Source of the DNA: Paracraurococcus lichenis
GTDB taxonomy: Bacteria; Pseudomonadota; Alphaproteobacteria; Acetobacterales; Acetobacteraceae
Reading direction: 5' to 3'
Assembly (NCBI RefSeq): GCF_030657435.1
Contig: NZ_JAUTWS010000041.1
Location: forward strand, 1-55,542
Length of the DNA stretch: 55,542 nt
In this document: piece after piece, positions 34,130 to 42,033 of the stretch
How positions within the stretch are numbered: the first letter of the stretch is position 1
How the letters are laid out: each line of letters starts with the position of its first letter
The notes under the pieces: generated by a model
Seen by the model: the letters and a program-made list of their open reading frames with translations, nothing else
Database searches by the model: none
Told to the model about the DNA's origin: nothing
Program-made: the position numbers and the translations under genes

Positions 34130-34330
34130 GTACGCCGCCTCCGGCGCCCGGATCCGATCGAGACCGGCGAAGAGGTGCAGGGTGCCGAGCGGATGCGCCT
34201 TCGTCCGCGCCTCCGCCTCCGCCTCGGCCAGCGCGCCCGTTTCCTCCAGCGCCACGGCCAGGTCGTGCACCGCCAGGACAGTCTGCCGCAGCGCCGCGCC
34301 GGGCAGAATGGAGACGGCGATGCCGAGGCG
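34130..34330 (-). pseudogene. Isocitrate lyase/PEP mutase-family C-terminal remnant
   Basis: The leftward frame reads LRLGIAVSILPGAALRQTVL, then a helix and LGTLHLFAGLDRIRAPEAAY. This resembles the last part of PEP phosphomutase/carboxyvinyl-phosphonate family proteins (LG...VI.PG.ALRA ... GLDR.RA.EARY). The catalytic barrel is missing and the 5' side is cut by the DUF1489 gene on the other strand. It lies in a 442-base gap (33959-34400) with no other gene. Confidence 0.4.
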
Positions 34331-34400
34331 CAGGGGTCCTCCGCCCCGGAGGCTGCACGCGGCATCTTGCGAGCGGCGCCCCGCGGGGTACATCCCCGGG

Positions 34401-34823
34401 GTGCTTCACCTCATCAAACTGTCGGTCGGGCCGAAGGATGTCGGCCAGCTCCGCGACATCCAGGCGCGCCGCGCGGTCGCCGAGCCGCCGCTCCGCCACC
34501 AGACCCGCACGATGCCGAAGCGGGCGGCGGAGATCCTCGCCGGCGGCAGCATCTACTGGGTGGTCGCCGGCTTCCTGCAGGTGCGCCAGCGCATCCTCGA
34601 CATCCGCGAGGAGGCCTGGGACGACGGCAGCCCCTGCACGGGACTCGTGCTCGACCCCGAGCTGGTGCCAGTGGCGGCGCGGCCGGTGAAACCCTTCCAG
34701 GGCTGGCGCTACCTGGAGCCGGAGGCCGCCCCGCCGGATGTCTCGGCGGCAGCGGCGACCGAGGGGGTGGAGGCCCTGCCCGCCCGGCTGCGGCAGGAAT
34801 TGCGCGCCCTCGGCCTGCTGTAG
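34401..34823 (+). CDS. DUF1489 family protein
   Basis: 140 residues, the usual size. VLHLIKLSVGPKDVGQLRDI at the N-terminus, RTMPKRAAEILAGGSIYWVV and RQRILDIREEAWDDGSPCTG with LVLDPELVPV are the conserved blocks of DUF1489, a family of unknown function found almost only in alphaproteobacteria. GTG 34401 gives the standard N-terminus; the ribosome-binding site is weak. It stands alone. Confidence 0.85.
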   Translation: MLHLIKLSVGPKDVGQLRDIQARRAVAEPPLRHQTRTMPKRAAEILAGGSIYWVVAGFLQVRQRILDIREEAWDDGSPCTGLVLDPELVPVAARPVKPFQGWRYLEPEAAPPDVSAAAATEGVEALPARLRQELRALGLL

Positions 34824-34998
34824 TGCGGCGAGCCGCCGGGGCGATGGCCGGCGCAGGCATGGGCAGTCGTCGTGATGGGGGGGCGGGCGACACCCTTCCC
34901 TCCCCCCACGGCGTGGTAGGATGCGCAACCGGCCCGCGGTCCCGCGGGCAGCCACGATCCTGCCTGCCCGGCGGCGGTTCGGAGGGCTCCGCTGCGCT

Positions 34999-37900
34999 GT
35001 GACGCCACCCCATGACCTCCTCTCCCCGACACCGGCATCCGACCCTTCCGTCCCGCCGCCAGCCTTCGCCTGGCGGCTGCGCACCCTGCTGCTCGGCCTT
35101 GCCGCCGCCCTGCTGCTGCCCACCCTGCTCCTCGCCGGCGCGGCCATCTGGCAGGCCGCCAGCGGCCAGCGTCAGGCGGCCGAGAACCGGCTGCGCGACA
35201 CCGCCCAGGGCCTCGCTTTGGCGCTGGACCGGGAGGTCGCGGGTGTCGTCGCGGCGCTGACCGCCTATGCCACCTCCCCGGCCTTCACGGCGGCGGGCGG
35301 CGGGCCCGACCTGGCCGTGCTCGACGCCCAGGCGCGGCGGATCGCCGCCAGCCTCGGCGCCAACATCTTCCTCGGCCGTCCCGACGGCAGCCGGCTGCTG
35401 ACGACCCGCCAGCCGCCCGGTGCGCCGCTGCCGCCGCTGAACTCCACGGCGCTGGTCGAGCGCGTCTTCGCCACCGGCCGCCCCGCGGTCGGCGACCTCG
35501 TCACCGGTTCGGTCTCCGGGGCGCCGAGCGTCAGCATCGGCGTCCCGGTCCGCGGCGCCGACGGCGCCGTCGCCATGGTCGCCGGCGCCTCCTTCGAGGC
35601 CGACCAGATCCGCGCCCTGCTGCTGCGCCAGGGCCTGCCCCCCGGCAGCTTCGCCGCCATGACGGACGCGGCCGACGTCGTCGTCGCCCGCTCGGACGCG
35701 CTGCACGACCGGTTGGTGGGCCAGCACCTGCCGCCGGAGAACACGGCGCGGTTCGCCGGGCGGATGGCCGGGACCTATCGCGCCACCGCCCTCGACGGCA
35801 CCGAGCGCCTCTTCGCCTTCCATGCCGTCCCCTCGGCCCCCGGCTGGACCATGGCGGTGGCCCAGCCGGCCGCCGAATTCGCCGCCGGCTGGCGCGCCCT
35901 GCTCGACGGCCTCGCCCTCGGCGGCCTGCTCGCCCTGCTGCTCGGCAGCGCCCTCGCCCTGCTCGCCGCCCGGCCCATCCTGCGGCCGGTCGAGGCGCTG
36001 CGCATCCATGCCCGGGCGGTGGCGCAAGGGATCGGCGAGACCGGCGGCGCCGCGCGCCTGCCGCCCGCCCGGGTGGCGGAGCTCGAGGACCTGCGCCAGG
36101 GCTTCGCCGCCGCCGAGTCGGCGCTGCGGGCGCGGGAGGCGGAGTTCGCCCAGGCGCTGGAGGCGACGGCGGACGGCGTCCTCATCCTCGACCGCGACTG
36201 GCGCGTCGTCTTCCTCAGCCGGCGTGGCGCGGCGCTGCTGACCGGCGGGCGCGACCTCGCCGGCGAGGTGCTGTGGGACGTCTTCCCCGAGGCGGTGGGC
36301 GGTCCCTTCCGGCAGGCCTATCACCGCAGCATGACGGCGCGGGTGAGCGCCACCGCGGATGCCTTCTACGCACCGCTCGGCCGGCATTTCGAGGCCGAGA
36401 GCCACCCCCGCTCGCCCGAGGGCATCATCGTCTTCTTCCGCGACGTGACCGAGCGCCGCGCCGCCGCCGCCCGCCTGGCCGAGAGCGAGGCGCGGCTGCG
36501 CATGGCGCTGCAGGCCGGCCAGGTCGGCACCTTCGACTGGGACATCCGCAGCGGCGGGCTCGACTGGGATGCGCGGACGCGCGCCTTCTGGGGGGTCGCG
36601 CCGGACATCCCCCTCACGATCGAGACCTTCTATGCCGGGCTCGACCCGGAGGACGTGCCGCGGCTGGAAGCCATCATCGCCGCCGCGCTCGACCCCGCCG
36701 GCGACGGCGCCTTCCGGGCGGAATACCGGGTCGTGGCGCTGGCCAATGCGCAGGAGCGGCACCTCATCGCCCATGGCCAAGTGCTCTTCGAGGCGGGGCG
36801 GGCGGTGCGCATGCTCGGCACGGTGGTCGACGTCACCGCCCAGCGCCAGGCCACCGAGATCCTGGCGCGGGAGGCCGAGCAGCTCGGCCGGCTCGCCGAG
36901 GAGCGCGGCCGGGCCCTGGTCGAGAGCGAGGCGCGGCTGGCCGAGGCGGCGCGCATGGAGGCGCTCGGGCGCCTAGCCGGCGGCATCGCGCACGACTTCA
37001 ACAACGTGCTGCAGGCGGTGCAGGGCGGCCTGAAGCTCGCCGAGCGGCGGCTGCCGCCGGAGGCCGGGGCGGCGCGGCGCTACCTGACGATGGCGCTGGA
37101 CGCGACCCAGCGCGGCGCGGCGGTGACCGGCCGCCTGCTCTCCTTCGCCCGGCGCGGGGAGCTGCGGGCGGAGCCGGTCGCCGCCGCGCCGCTGCTGGAG
37201 AGCCTGGCGGAGATGCTGCGGCACACGCTGGGCCCGGACCTGACCCTGCGGGTGGAGGTGTCGCTCGGCCTGCCGCCGCTGCTCGCCGACCGGGCGCAGC
37301 TCGAGGCCGTGCTGGTGAACCTGGCGAACAATGCGCGCGACGCCATGCCGCGCGGCGGGACGCTCCGCCTGCGGGCCGAGGCCATGCCGCCCGCCACGCT
37401 CCGCCCGCCCGGCCTGCCGCCCGGGCGCTGGCAGCGCCTCTCGGTCCAGGACGAGGGCGAGGGGATGCCGCCCGAGGTGCTGGCGCGGGTGACCGAGCCC
37501 TTCTTCACCACCAAGCCCCGCGGCCAGGGCACCGGCCTCGGCCTCGCCATGGCGCGCAGCTTCGCCGAGCAGTCGGGCGGCGCGCTGGCGATCGAGAGCG
37601 CGCCGGGGCAGGGGACGACCGTCGCGCTCTGGCTGCCGGAAGCGCCGGCGGGGCAGGCCGACGGCGGCGGCACGCCGGATGCCGCGGCCCGGGCCGGCGG
37701 GGCGGGCGCGCTGGTGCTGCTGGTCGAGGACGAGCCGCAGGTGCGCGAGGTGCTGGCGGCCGGGCTGGCGGAGCACGGGTTCCGCGTGGAAGCGGCGCCG
37801 GACGGGGCCGCCGCCGTGGCGATGCTGCAGGCGGGGCTGCGGCCGGAGGCGGTGCTGACCGACCTGGCCATGCCGGGTGGGCTGGACGGCCTGGCCATGC

Positions 37901-38106
37901 TGCGGGAGTTGCGGCGGATCCTGCCCCGGCTGCCGGCGGTGCTGCTGACCGGGCATGCCGAGGAGGCGGCGCCCGAGCAGGTGCCGGATGCCGACCGCGC
38001 CGGCCCCTTCGCCCTGCTGCGCAAGCCGGCCGGGCCGGAGCTGCTGGCCGCGCGGCTGGCCGCGGTGATCGGGCAGGCGGAGCGGCAGCGCGCCCCGGCC
38101 GGCTGA
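34999..38106 (+). CDS. Hybrid sensor histidine kinase with PAS domains and receiver
   Basis: 1035 residues. Helix LLLGLAAALLLPTLLLAGAA, a periplasmic Cache-like sensor (~60-300), a second helix LDGLALGGLLALLLGSALAL and HAMP. PAS 1 (LILDRDWRVVFLSRRG) and PAS 2 (FDWDIRSGGLDWDARTRAFW) follow. The HisKA box GGIAHDFNNVLQAVQGGLKL has the phosphate site at His665. The ATPase domain has NLANNARDAMPRGG and GTGLGLAMARSF. The C-terminal receiver has Asp955 in LTDLAMPGG. The H-box (HDFNN) and attached receiver are typical of this orphan group. No response-regulator gene is adjacent. Start GTG 34999. Confidence 0.88.
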   Translation: MTPPHDLLSPTPASDPSVPPPAFAWRLRTLLLGLAAALLLPTLLLAGAAIWQAASGQRQAAENRLRDTAQGLALALDREVAGVVAALTAYATSPAFTAAGGGPDLAVLDAQARRIAASLGANIFLGRPDGSRLLTTRQPPGAPLPPLNSTALVERVFATGRPAVGDLVTGSVSGAPSVSIGVPVRGADGAVAMVAGASFEADQIRALLLRQGLPPGSFAAMTDAADVVVARSDALHDRLVGQHLPPENTARFAGRMAGTYRATALDGTERLFAFHAVPSAPGWTMAVAQPAAEFAAGWRALLDGLALGGLLALLLGSALALLAARPILRPVEALRIHARAVAQGIGETGGAARLPPARVAELEDLRQGFAAAESALRAREAEFAQALEATADGVLILDRDWRVVFLSRRGAALLTGGRDLAGEVLWDVFPEAVGGPFRQAYHRSMTARVSATADAFYAPLGRHFEAESHPRSPEGIIVFFRDVTERRAAAARLAESEARLRMALQAGQVGTFDWDIRSGGLDWDARTRAFWGVAPDIPLTIETFYAGLDPEDVPRLEAIIAAALDPAGDGAFRAEYRVVALANAQERHLIAHGQVLFEAGRAVRMLGTVVDVTAQRQATEILAREAEQLGRLAEERGRALVESEARLAEAARMEALGRLAGGIAHDFNNVLQAVQGGLKLAERRLPPEAGAARRYLTMALDATQRGAAVTGRLLSFARRGELRAEPVAAAPLLESLAEMLRHTLGPDLTLRVEVSLGLPPLLADRAQLEAVLVNLANNARDAMPRGGTLRLRAEAMPPATLRPPGLPPGRWQRLSVQDEGEGMPPEVLARVTEPFFTTKPRGQGTGLGLAMARSFAEQSGGALAIESAPGQGTTVALWLPEAPAGQADGGGTPDAAARAGGAGALVLLVEDEPQVREVLAAGLAEHGFRVEAAPDGAAAVAMLQAGLRPEAVLTDLAMPGGLDGLAMLRELRRILPRLPAVLLTGHAEEAAPEQVPDADRAGPFALLRKPAGPELLAARLAAVIGQAERQRAPAG

Positions 38107-38427
38107 GGCGTGTCGATGACCGAAGGGCCGAAGGGGTCCCCACGAAGCGGCGCTTCGTGGGGTGCCCCGGATGGCCCGGAGGTCTGAATCGGCTCGCCCA
38201 ACTTACAAGGCGGGCCGGGAGCCTGTCGCCCTCGGTCCCGGCATGGGCAGAGGGATCGGGCGCGCCGCGGCATGGCGGGCGCGTAACCCCCAGCCATCGC
38301 GAAATGGCGAAGCCGTAAGCCGCAGCCATCGCCGGCGGCAAGCCGCCCCATGCGATACCGGACAACCGGGACTCGCCTGCCCGCGATCCCGGCATGGCTC
38401 CGGCCGGCTCCCTCGTCAGGATACCGC
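38107..38427. other. Intergenic region between kinase and RND pump (321 bases)
   Basis: Holds the palindromic element at 38133-38168 near the kinase stop. The rest shows no supported gene. The RND promoter must lie in its right half. Confidence 0.5.
38133..38168. repeat. 36-base palindromic element, copy 2
   Basis: Same plan and length as 20352-20387: GGGG-T-CCCC, stem ACGAAGC, loop GGC, stem GCTTCGT, GGGG-TG-CCCC. The core stem differs from copy 1 at most positions, yet all seven pairs are kept by changes on both sides. It lies 26 bases after the kinase stop. Confidence 0.7.
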
Positions 38428-41400
38428 ATGCGCTCGCTCGTCGCCTTCGCCCTGCAGAAACGGGCGCTGGTCATCCTCCTGTTCGTCGCCTTCCTCGGCA
38501 TGGGCTTCGCCGGCTTCCGGCAGCTCAACATCGAGGCCTATCCGGACCCGGTGCCGCCGACCGTCGTCGTCATCACCCAGAATCCGGGGCAGAGCGCCGA
38601 GGAGATCGAGCGCTACATCACCATCCCGATCGAGGTCGGGCTGTCCGGCATGCCGAACCTCGCCAAGGTGCGCTCGACCAGCCTCTTCGGCCTCTCGGTC
38701 GTCTCGGCGCAGTTCACCTTCGCCTACAACTACGAGCAGTCGCTGCAGCAGGTGCTGAACCGCCTGGGCCAGATCCAGTTGCCGAACGGGGTGCAGCCGC
38801 AGATCAGCCCCTGGTCGCCGATCGGCGAGATCCTGCGTTACCGCATCGTCGGCCCGCCCGGCTTCTCCCTGACCGACCTGCGGGTGCTGCAGGACTGGGT
38901 GCTGCAGCGCCGCTTCAAGCGCGTCCCCGGGGTCATCGATGTCACTGCCTATGGCGGCCCGACCAAGTCCTACAACGTCGTCATCGACCTGCCGAAGCTG
39001 ACGGCCTATGGCCTGTCGCTGCCGCAGGTGGTGGAGGCCATCGGCAACGGGGATGCGACGACCGGCGCCGGCATCGTCGATGTCGGCCCGCAATCGGCCG
39101 TCGTGCAGGGCGTCGGCCTGATCCGCTCGATGGACGACGTCCGCAACACCGTCATCGGCGCCAACAACAACATGCCCATCCTGGTCTCGGACGTCGCCAG
39201 GGTGGAGGTCGGGAACCTGCCGCGCCTCGGCATCGCCGGGCAGGAGGCGGATGACGACGTCGTCATGGGCGTCGTGCTCATGCGCCGCGGCGAGCAGACC
39301 CTGCCCACCATCCGCGCCGTCGAGCAGGAGGTGCAGGCGGTCAATGCCGGCGGCGTCCTGCCGCCCGGCGTCAAGATCGTGCCGATCTACGACCGCAAGG
39401 ACCTGGTGGAGGTGACGACCCACCACGTGGTGAAGAACATCATCATGGGCATCGCCCTGGTCGTCTTCATCCAGTGGCTCTTCCTCGGCGACCTGCGCGG
39501 CGCCATCGTGGTCGGCGCCACCATCCCCTTCGCCTTCTTCACCGCCGTCATCGTCATGCTGCTGCGGGGCGAGAGCGCCAACCTGCTCTCCCTCGGCAGC
39601 CTCGACTTCGGGCTGCTGGTCGATGCCACGGTCATCATGGTGGAGAATGTCTACCGCCACCTGCACCTGACGCATGCGGCGCATGGCCACCGGATCGTCC
39701 ATCCCACCGCCTCGCGCGGCCTCTCGGGCGTGCCGCTGATCGTCCACCGCGCGGCGGGCGAGGTCAGCACGGCGATCTTCTTCTCGGCGCTGATCATCGT
39801 CGCGGCCTTCATCCCGCTCTTCACCATGGGGGGGATCGAGGGGCGGATCTTCGGCCCCATGGCCAAGACCTATGCCTATGCCATCGGCGGCGCGCTGTTT
39901 GCCACCTTCACCGTCGCCCCGGCGCTCGCCGGCGCCCTGTTCCGCGACGAGACGACGGAGAAGGTGATGCCCATCGTCCGCTGGATGGGCCGGGCGCATC
40001 TCTACCTGCACCACCTGGCCATGCGGCGGCGCTTCGCCACCATCCTGGTCTCCGGCCTGCTGCTCTCGGGCGCGGTCTTCCAGTTCACCCGCATGGGCGG
40101 CGAGTTCCTGCCGACCCTCGAGGAGGGCAGCATCTGGATGCGGGCCACCATGCCGGCGACCATCTCGCTCGACGAGGGCAACCGCTACGTCAACCGCATG
40201 CGGCTGGTGCTGCAGGAATTCCCCGAGGTCATCACCATCACCTCGCAGCAGGGCCGGCCGGATGACGGCACCGACAGCGCCGGCTTTTTCAACGCCGAGT
40301 TCTTCGTCCCGCTCAAGCCGATGGACGAGTGGACGACCGCGAAGACCAAGGACGAGCTGATCGGCAAGATCCAGGCCCGGCTGAACCAGGAGTTCATCGG
40401 GGTCGACTTCAACTTCTCACAGTACATCTCCGACAACGTGCAGGAGGCCTCCTCCGGCGTGAAGGGCGCCAATGCGCTGAAGGTGATCGGGCCGGAGCTC
40501 GACGTGCTCGCCCGGGTCGCCGAGCAGATCCGCCAGCAGATGGAGAAGGTGGAGGGCATCGCCGACCTCGCGGCCTTCCGCACCCTCGGCCAGCCCACCG
40601 TCTCCATCCGCATCGACCGCGCCAGGGCGGCGCGCTACGGCCTCGCCGTCTCGGACATCAACCAGGTGATCCAGGCGGCGATCGGCGGGCAGGAGGCGGC
40701 GCGGCTCTATGAGGAGGGCGGCGACCGCAACTTCCCGATCATCGTGCGGCTGGATGCGCCCTACCGCATCGGGCTGGACGCCATCCGGCGCATCCCCGTC
40801 AGCCAGCAATCCGGCGCGACGCTCGGCGACGTGGCGAGCATCCGCCTGGTCACCGGCGCGAGCTACATCTACCGCGAGGATGCGAGCCGCTACGTGCCGG
40901 TGAAGTTCAGCGTCCGCGGCCGCGACCCGCAGAGCGCGGTGGAGGAGGCGATGGCGCGGGTCGAGCAGAACGTGACGCTGCCGCCCGGCTACAAGCTGGA
41001 ATGGGTGGGCGAGTTCCGCAACCTGCAGGACGCCATCGCCCGGCTGAAGATCGTGGTGCCCATCGCCCTCGCGCTCATCGGCGTGCTGCTCTACGTGCAG
41101 TTCAGCTCGCTGCGGGACACGCTGCTGATCTTCGCGCTGCTGCCGCTCTCCTGCATCGGCGGCGTCGCGGCGCTGGACGCGATGGAGCTGCACTTCTCGG
41201 TCCCCGCCGCCATCGGCTTCCTCGCGCTCTTCGGCATCACGGTCATGGAGGGCATCATCCTGCTCTCCCACTTCCATGGGCTGCGGGATGCCGGCATGCC
41301 CTGGCGGCAGGCGCTGGACCAGGCGGGGGTGGACCGGATGCGGCCCGTCATGATGACCTGCCTCGCCGCCATGGTGGGGCTGCTGCCGGCCGCCGTCGCC

Positions 41401-41571
41401 ACCGGCATCGGCAGCGACTTGCAGAAGCCGCTGGCCGTGGTGGTGGTGGGCGGCACGACGCTGTTGCCGGCCTTCATCCTGGTGGTCTTCCCGGCGATGA
41501 TCGACCTCTTCGGCAAGCCGGCCTCGCTGCGCCGCCGGGCGCCGCGCGGGGCAACCGTCGGGGCGCGGTAG
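38428..41571 (+). CDS. HME-RND efflux pump inner-membrane subunit (CzcA/CusA-like)
   Basis: 1047 residues. Twelve membrane helices and two large periplasmic loops. The proton-relay block of heavy-metal RND pumps is intact in LDFGLLVDATVIMVENVYRH (Asp393, Asp399, Glu406). FRQLNIEAYPDPVPPTVVVI and GGEFLPTLEEGSIWMRATMP are HME-type. It exports a metal cation or related solute with the proton gradient. No membrane-fusion protein or outer-membrane channel gene is next to it, unlike typical czcCBA/cusCBA loci, so partners must be elsewhere. I chose ATG 38428 because the first helix follows directly. Confidence 0.88.
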   Translation: MRSLVAFALQKRALVILLFVAFLGMGFAGFRQLNIEAYPDPVPPTVVVITQNPGQSAEEIERYITIPIEVGLSGMPNLAKVRSTSLFGLSVVSAQFTFAYNYEQSLQQVLNRLGQIQLPNGVQPQISPWSPIGEILRYRIVGPPGFSLTDLRVLQDWVLQRRFKRVPGVIDVTAYGGPTKSYNVVIDLPKLTAYGLSLPQVVEAIGNGDATTGAGIVDVGPQSAVVQGVGLIRSMDDVRNTVIGANNNMPILVSDVARVEVGNLPRLGIAGQEADDDVVMGVVLMRRGEQTLPTIRAVEQEVQAVNAGGVLPPGVKIVPIYDRKDLVEVTTHHVVKNIIMGIALVVFIQWLFLGDLRGAIVVGATIPFAFFTAVIVMLLRGESANLLSLGSLDFGLLVDATVIMVENVYRHLHLTHAAHGHRIVHPTASRGLSGVPLIVHRAAGEVSTAIFFSALIIVAAFIPLFTMGGIEGRIFGPMAKTYAYAIGGALFATFTVAPALAGALFRDETTEKVMPIVRWMGRAHLYLHHLAMRRRFATILVSGLLLSGAVFQFTRMGGEFLPTLEEGSIWMRATMPATISLDEGNRYVNRMRLVLQEFPEVITITSQQGRPDDGTDSAGFFNAEFFVPLKPMDEWTTAKTKDELIGKIQARLNQEFIGVDFNFSQYISDNVQEASSGVKGANALKVIGPELDVLARVAEQIRQQMEKVEGIADLAAFRTLGQPTVSIRIDRARAARYGLAVSDINQVIQAAIGGQEAARLYEEGGDRNFPIIVRLDAPYRIGLDAIRRIPVSQQSGATLGDVASIRLVTGASYIYREDASRYVPVKFSVRGRDPQSAVEEAMARVEQNVTLPPGYKLEWVGEFRNLQDAIARLKIVVPIALALIGVLLYVQFSSLRDTLLIFALLPLSCIGGVAALDAMELHFSVPAAIGFLALFGITVMEGIILLSHFHGLRDAGMPWRQALDQAGVDRMRPVMMTCLAAMVGLLPAAVATGIGSDLQKPLAVVVVGGTTLLPAFILVVFPAMIDLFGKPASLRRRAPRGATVGAR

Positions 41572-41578
41572 CCGCCCC

Positions 41579-41626
41579 GCCTGGAGCATCCTCACGCTGA
41601 CCGTGCAGCGTGAGGATGCTCCAGGC
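41579..41626. terminator. Long perfect inverted repeat (21-base arms)
   Basis: The arms at 41579-41599 and 41606-41626 are perfectly complementary around ACCGTG. It starts 8 bases after the RND stop and lies between convergent genes. A bidirectional terminator is the simplest role, but the stem is unusually long and not G/C-only (core CATCCTCACGCTG). Confidence 0.7.
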
Positions 41627-41636
41627 TCTTGATCTG

Positions 41637-41677
41637 CAGCGCAGAGTCTCGCCTCCGAGCGTTCCCGCTCTGCGCTG
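41637..41677. other. Second inverted repeat next to the long hairpin
   Basis: CAGCGCAGAG (41637-41646) and CTCTGCGCTG (41668-41677), perfect 10-base arms with a 21-base loop, between the long hairpin and the end of the next minus-strand gene. Confidence 0.45.
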
Positions 41678-41684
41678 ATCTGCT

Positions 41685-41966
41685 CTAGCGGTCGTCGATC
41701 GGCCGGCCCTCCCGGTCCAGCGGGAAGGGCCGCCGCGGCGACCGGTTCAGCCGCCGCCAGTAGCCGGGATCCTGCCGCTGCCGCCATTCGAGGAACTGGC
41801 ACGTCACGGCGACGAGATAGCAGCCCGCCACCGCCCAGTTCAGCAGCGGCGCCGGCCCAAGGCCGGGGATGCGCATCGGCTCTCTCAGCGTCGCCGGCAC
41901 CAGGAACAGGGGGAGCAGCAGGTTGAGCACCTCGTGCTTGTAGATCCGTGGCAGGAGGCGGCGCAT
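41685..41966 (-). CDS. Small hypothetical membrane protein
   Basis: 93 residues. A basic N-terminus (RRLLPRIYKHE), helix VLNLLLPLFLVPATL, a short loop with LGPAPLLNWA, a second helix WAVAGCYLVAVTCQFLEW, then a polar C-terminus ending RPIDDR. GGGAG precedes ATG 41966. No family recognised. It stands just downstream of the OpgH-like gene on the same strand (67-base gap), so it may be transcribed with the large cluster. Confidence 0.6.
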   Translation of the reverse strand: MRRLLPRIYKHEVLNLLLPLFLVPATLREPMRIPGLGPAPLLNWAVAGCYLVAVTCQFLEWRQRQDPGYWRRLNRSPRRPFPLDREGRPIDDR

Positions 41967-42033
41967 CGCTGAACTCCCTGGCGGCCTGGAATGCCCGCCA
42001 TGCTCCGCGATGACCCGCCGCGCGGGCAAGCGC

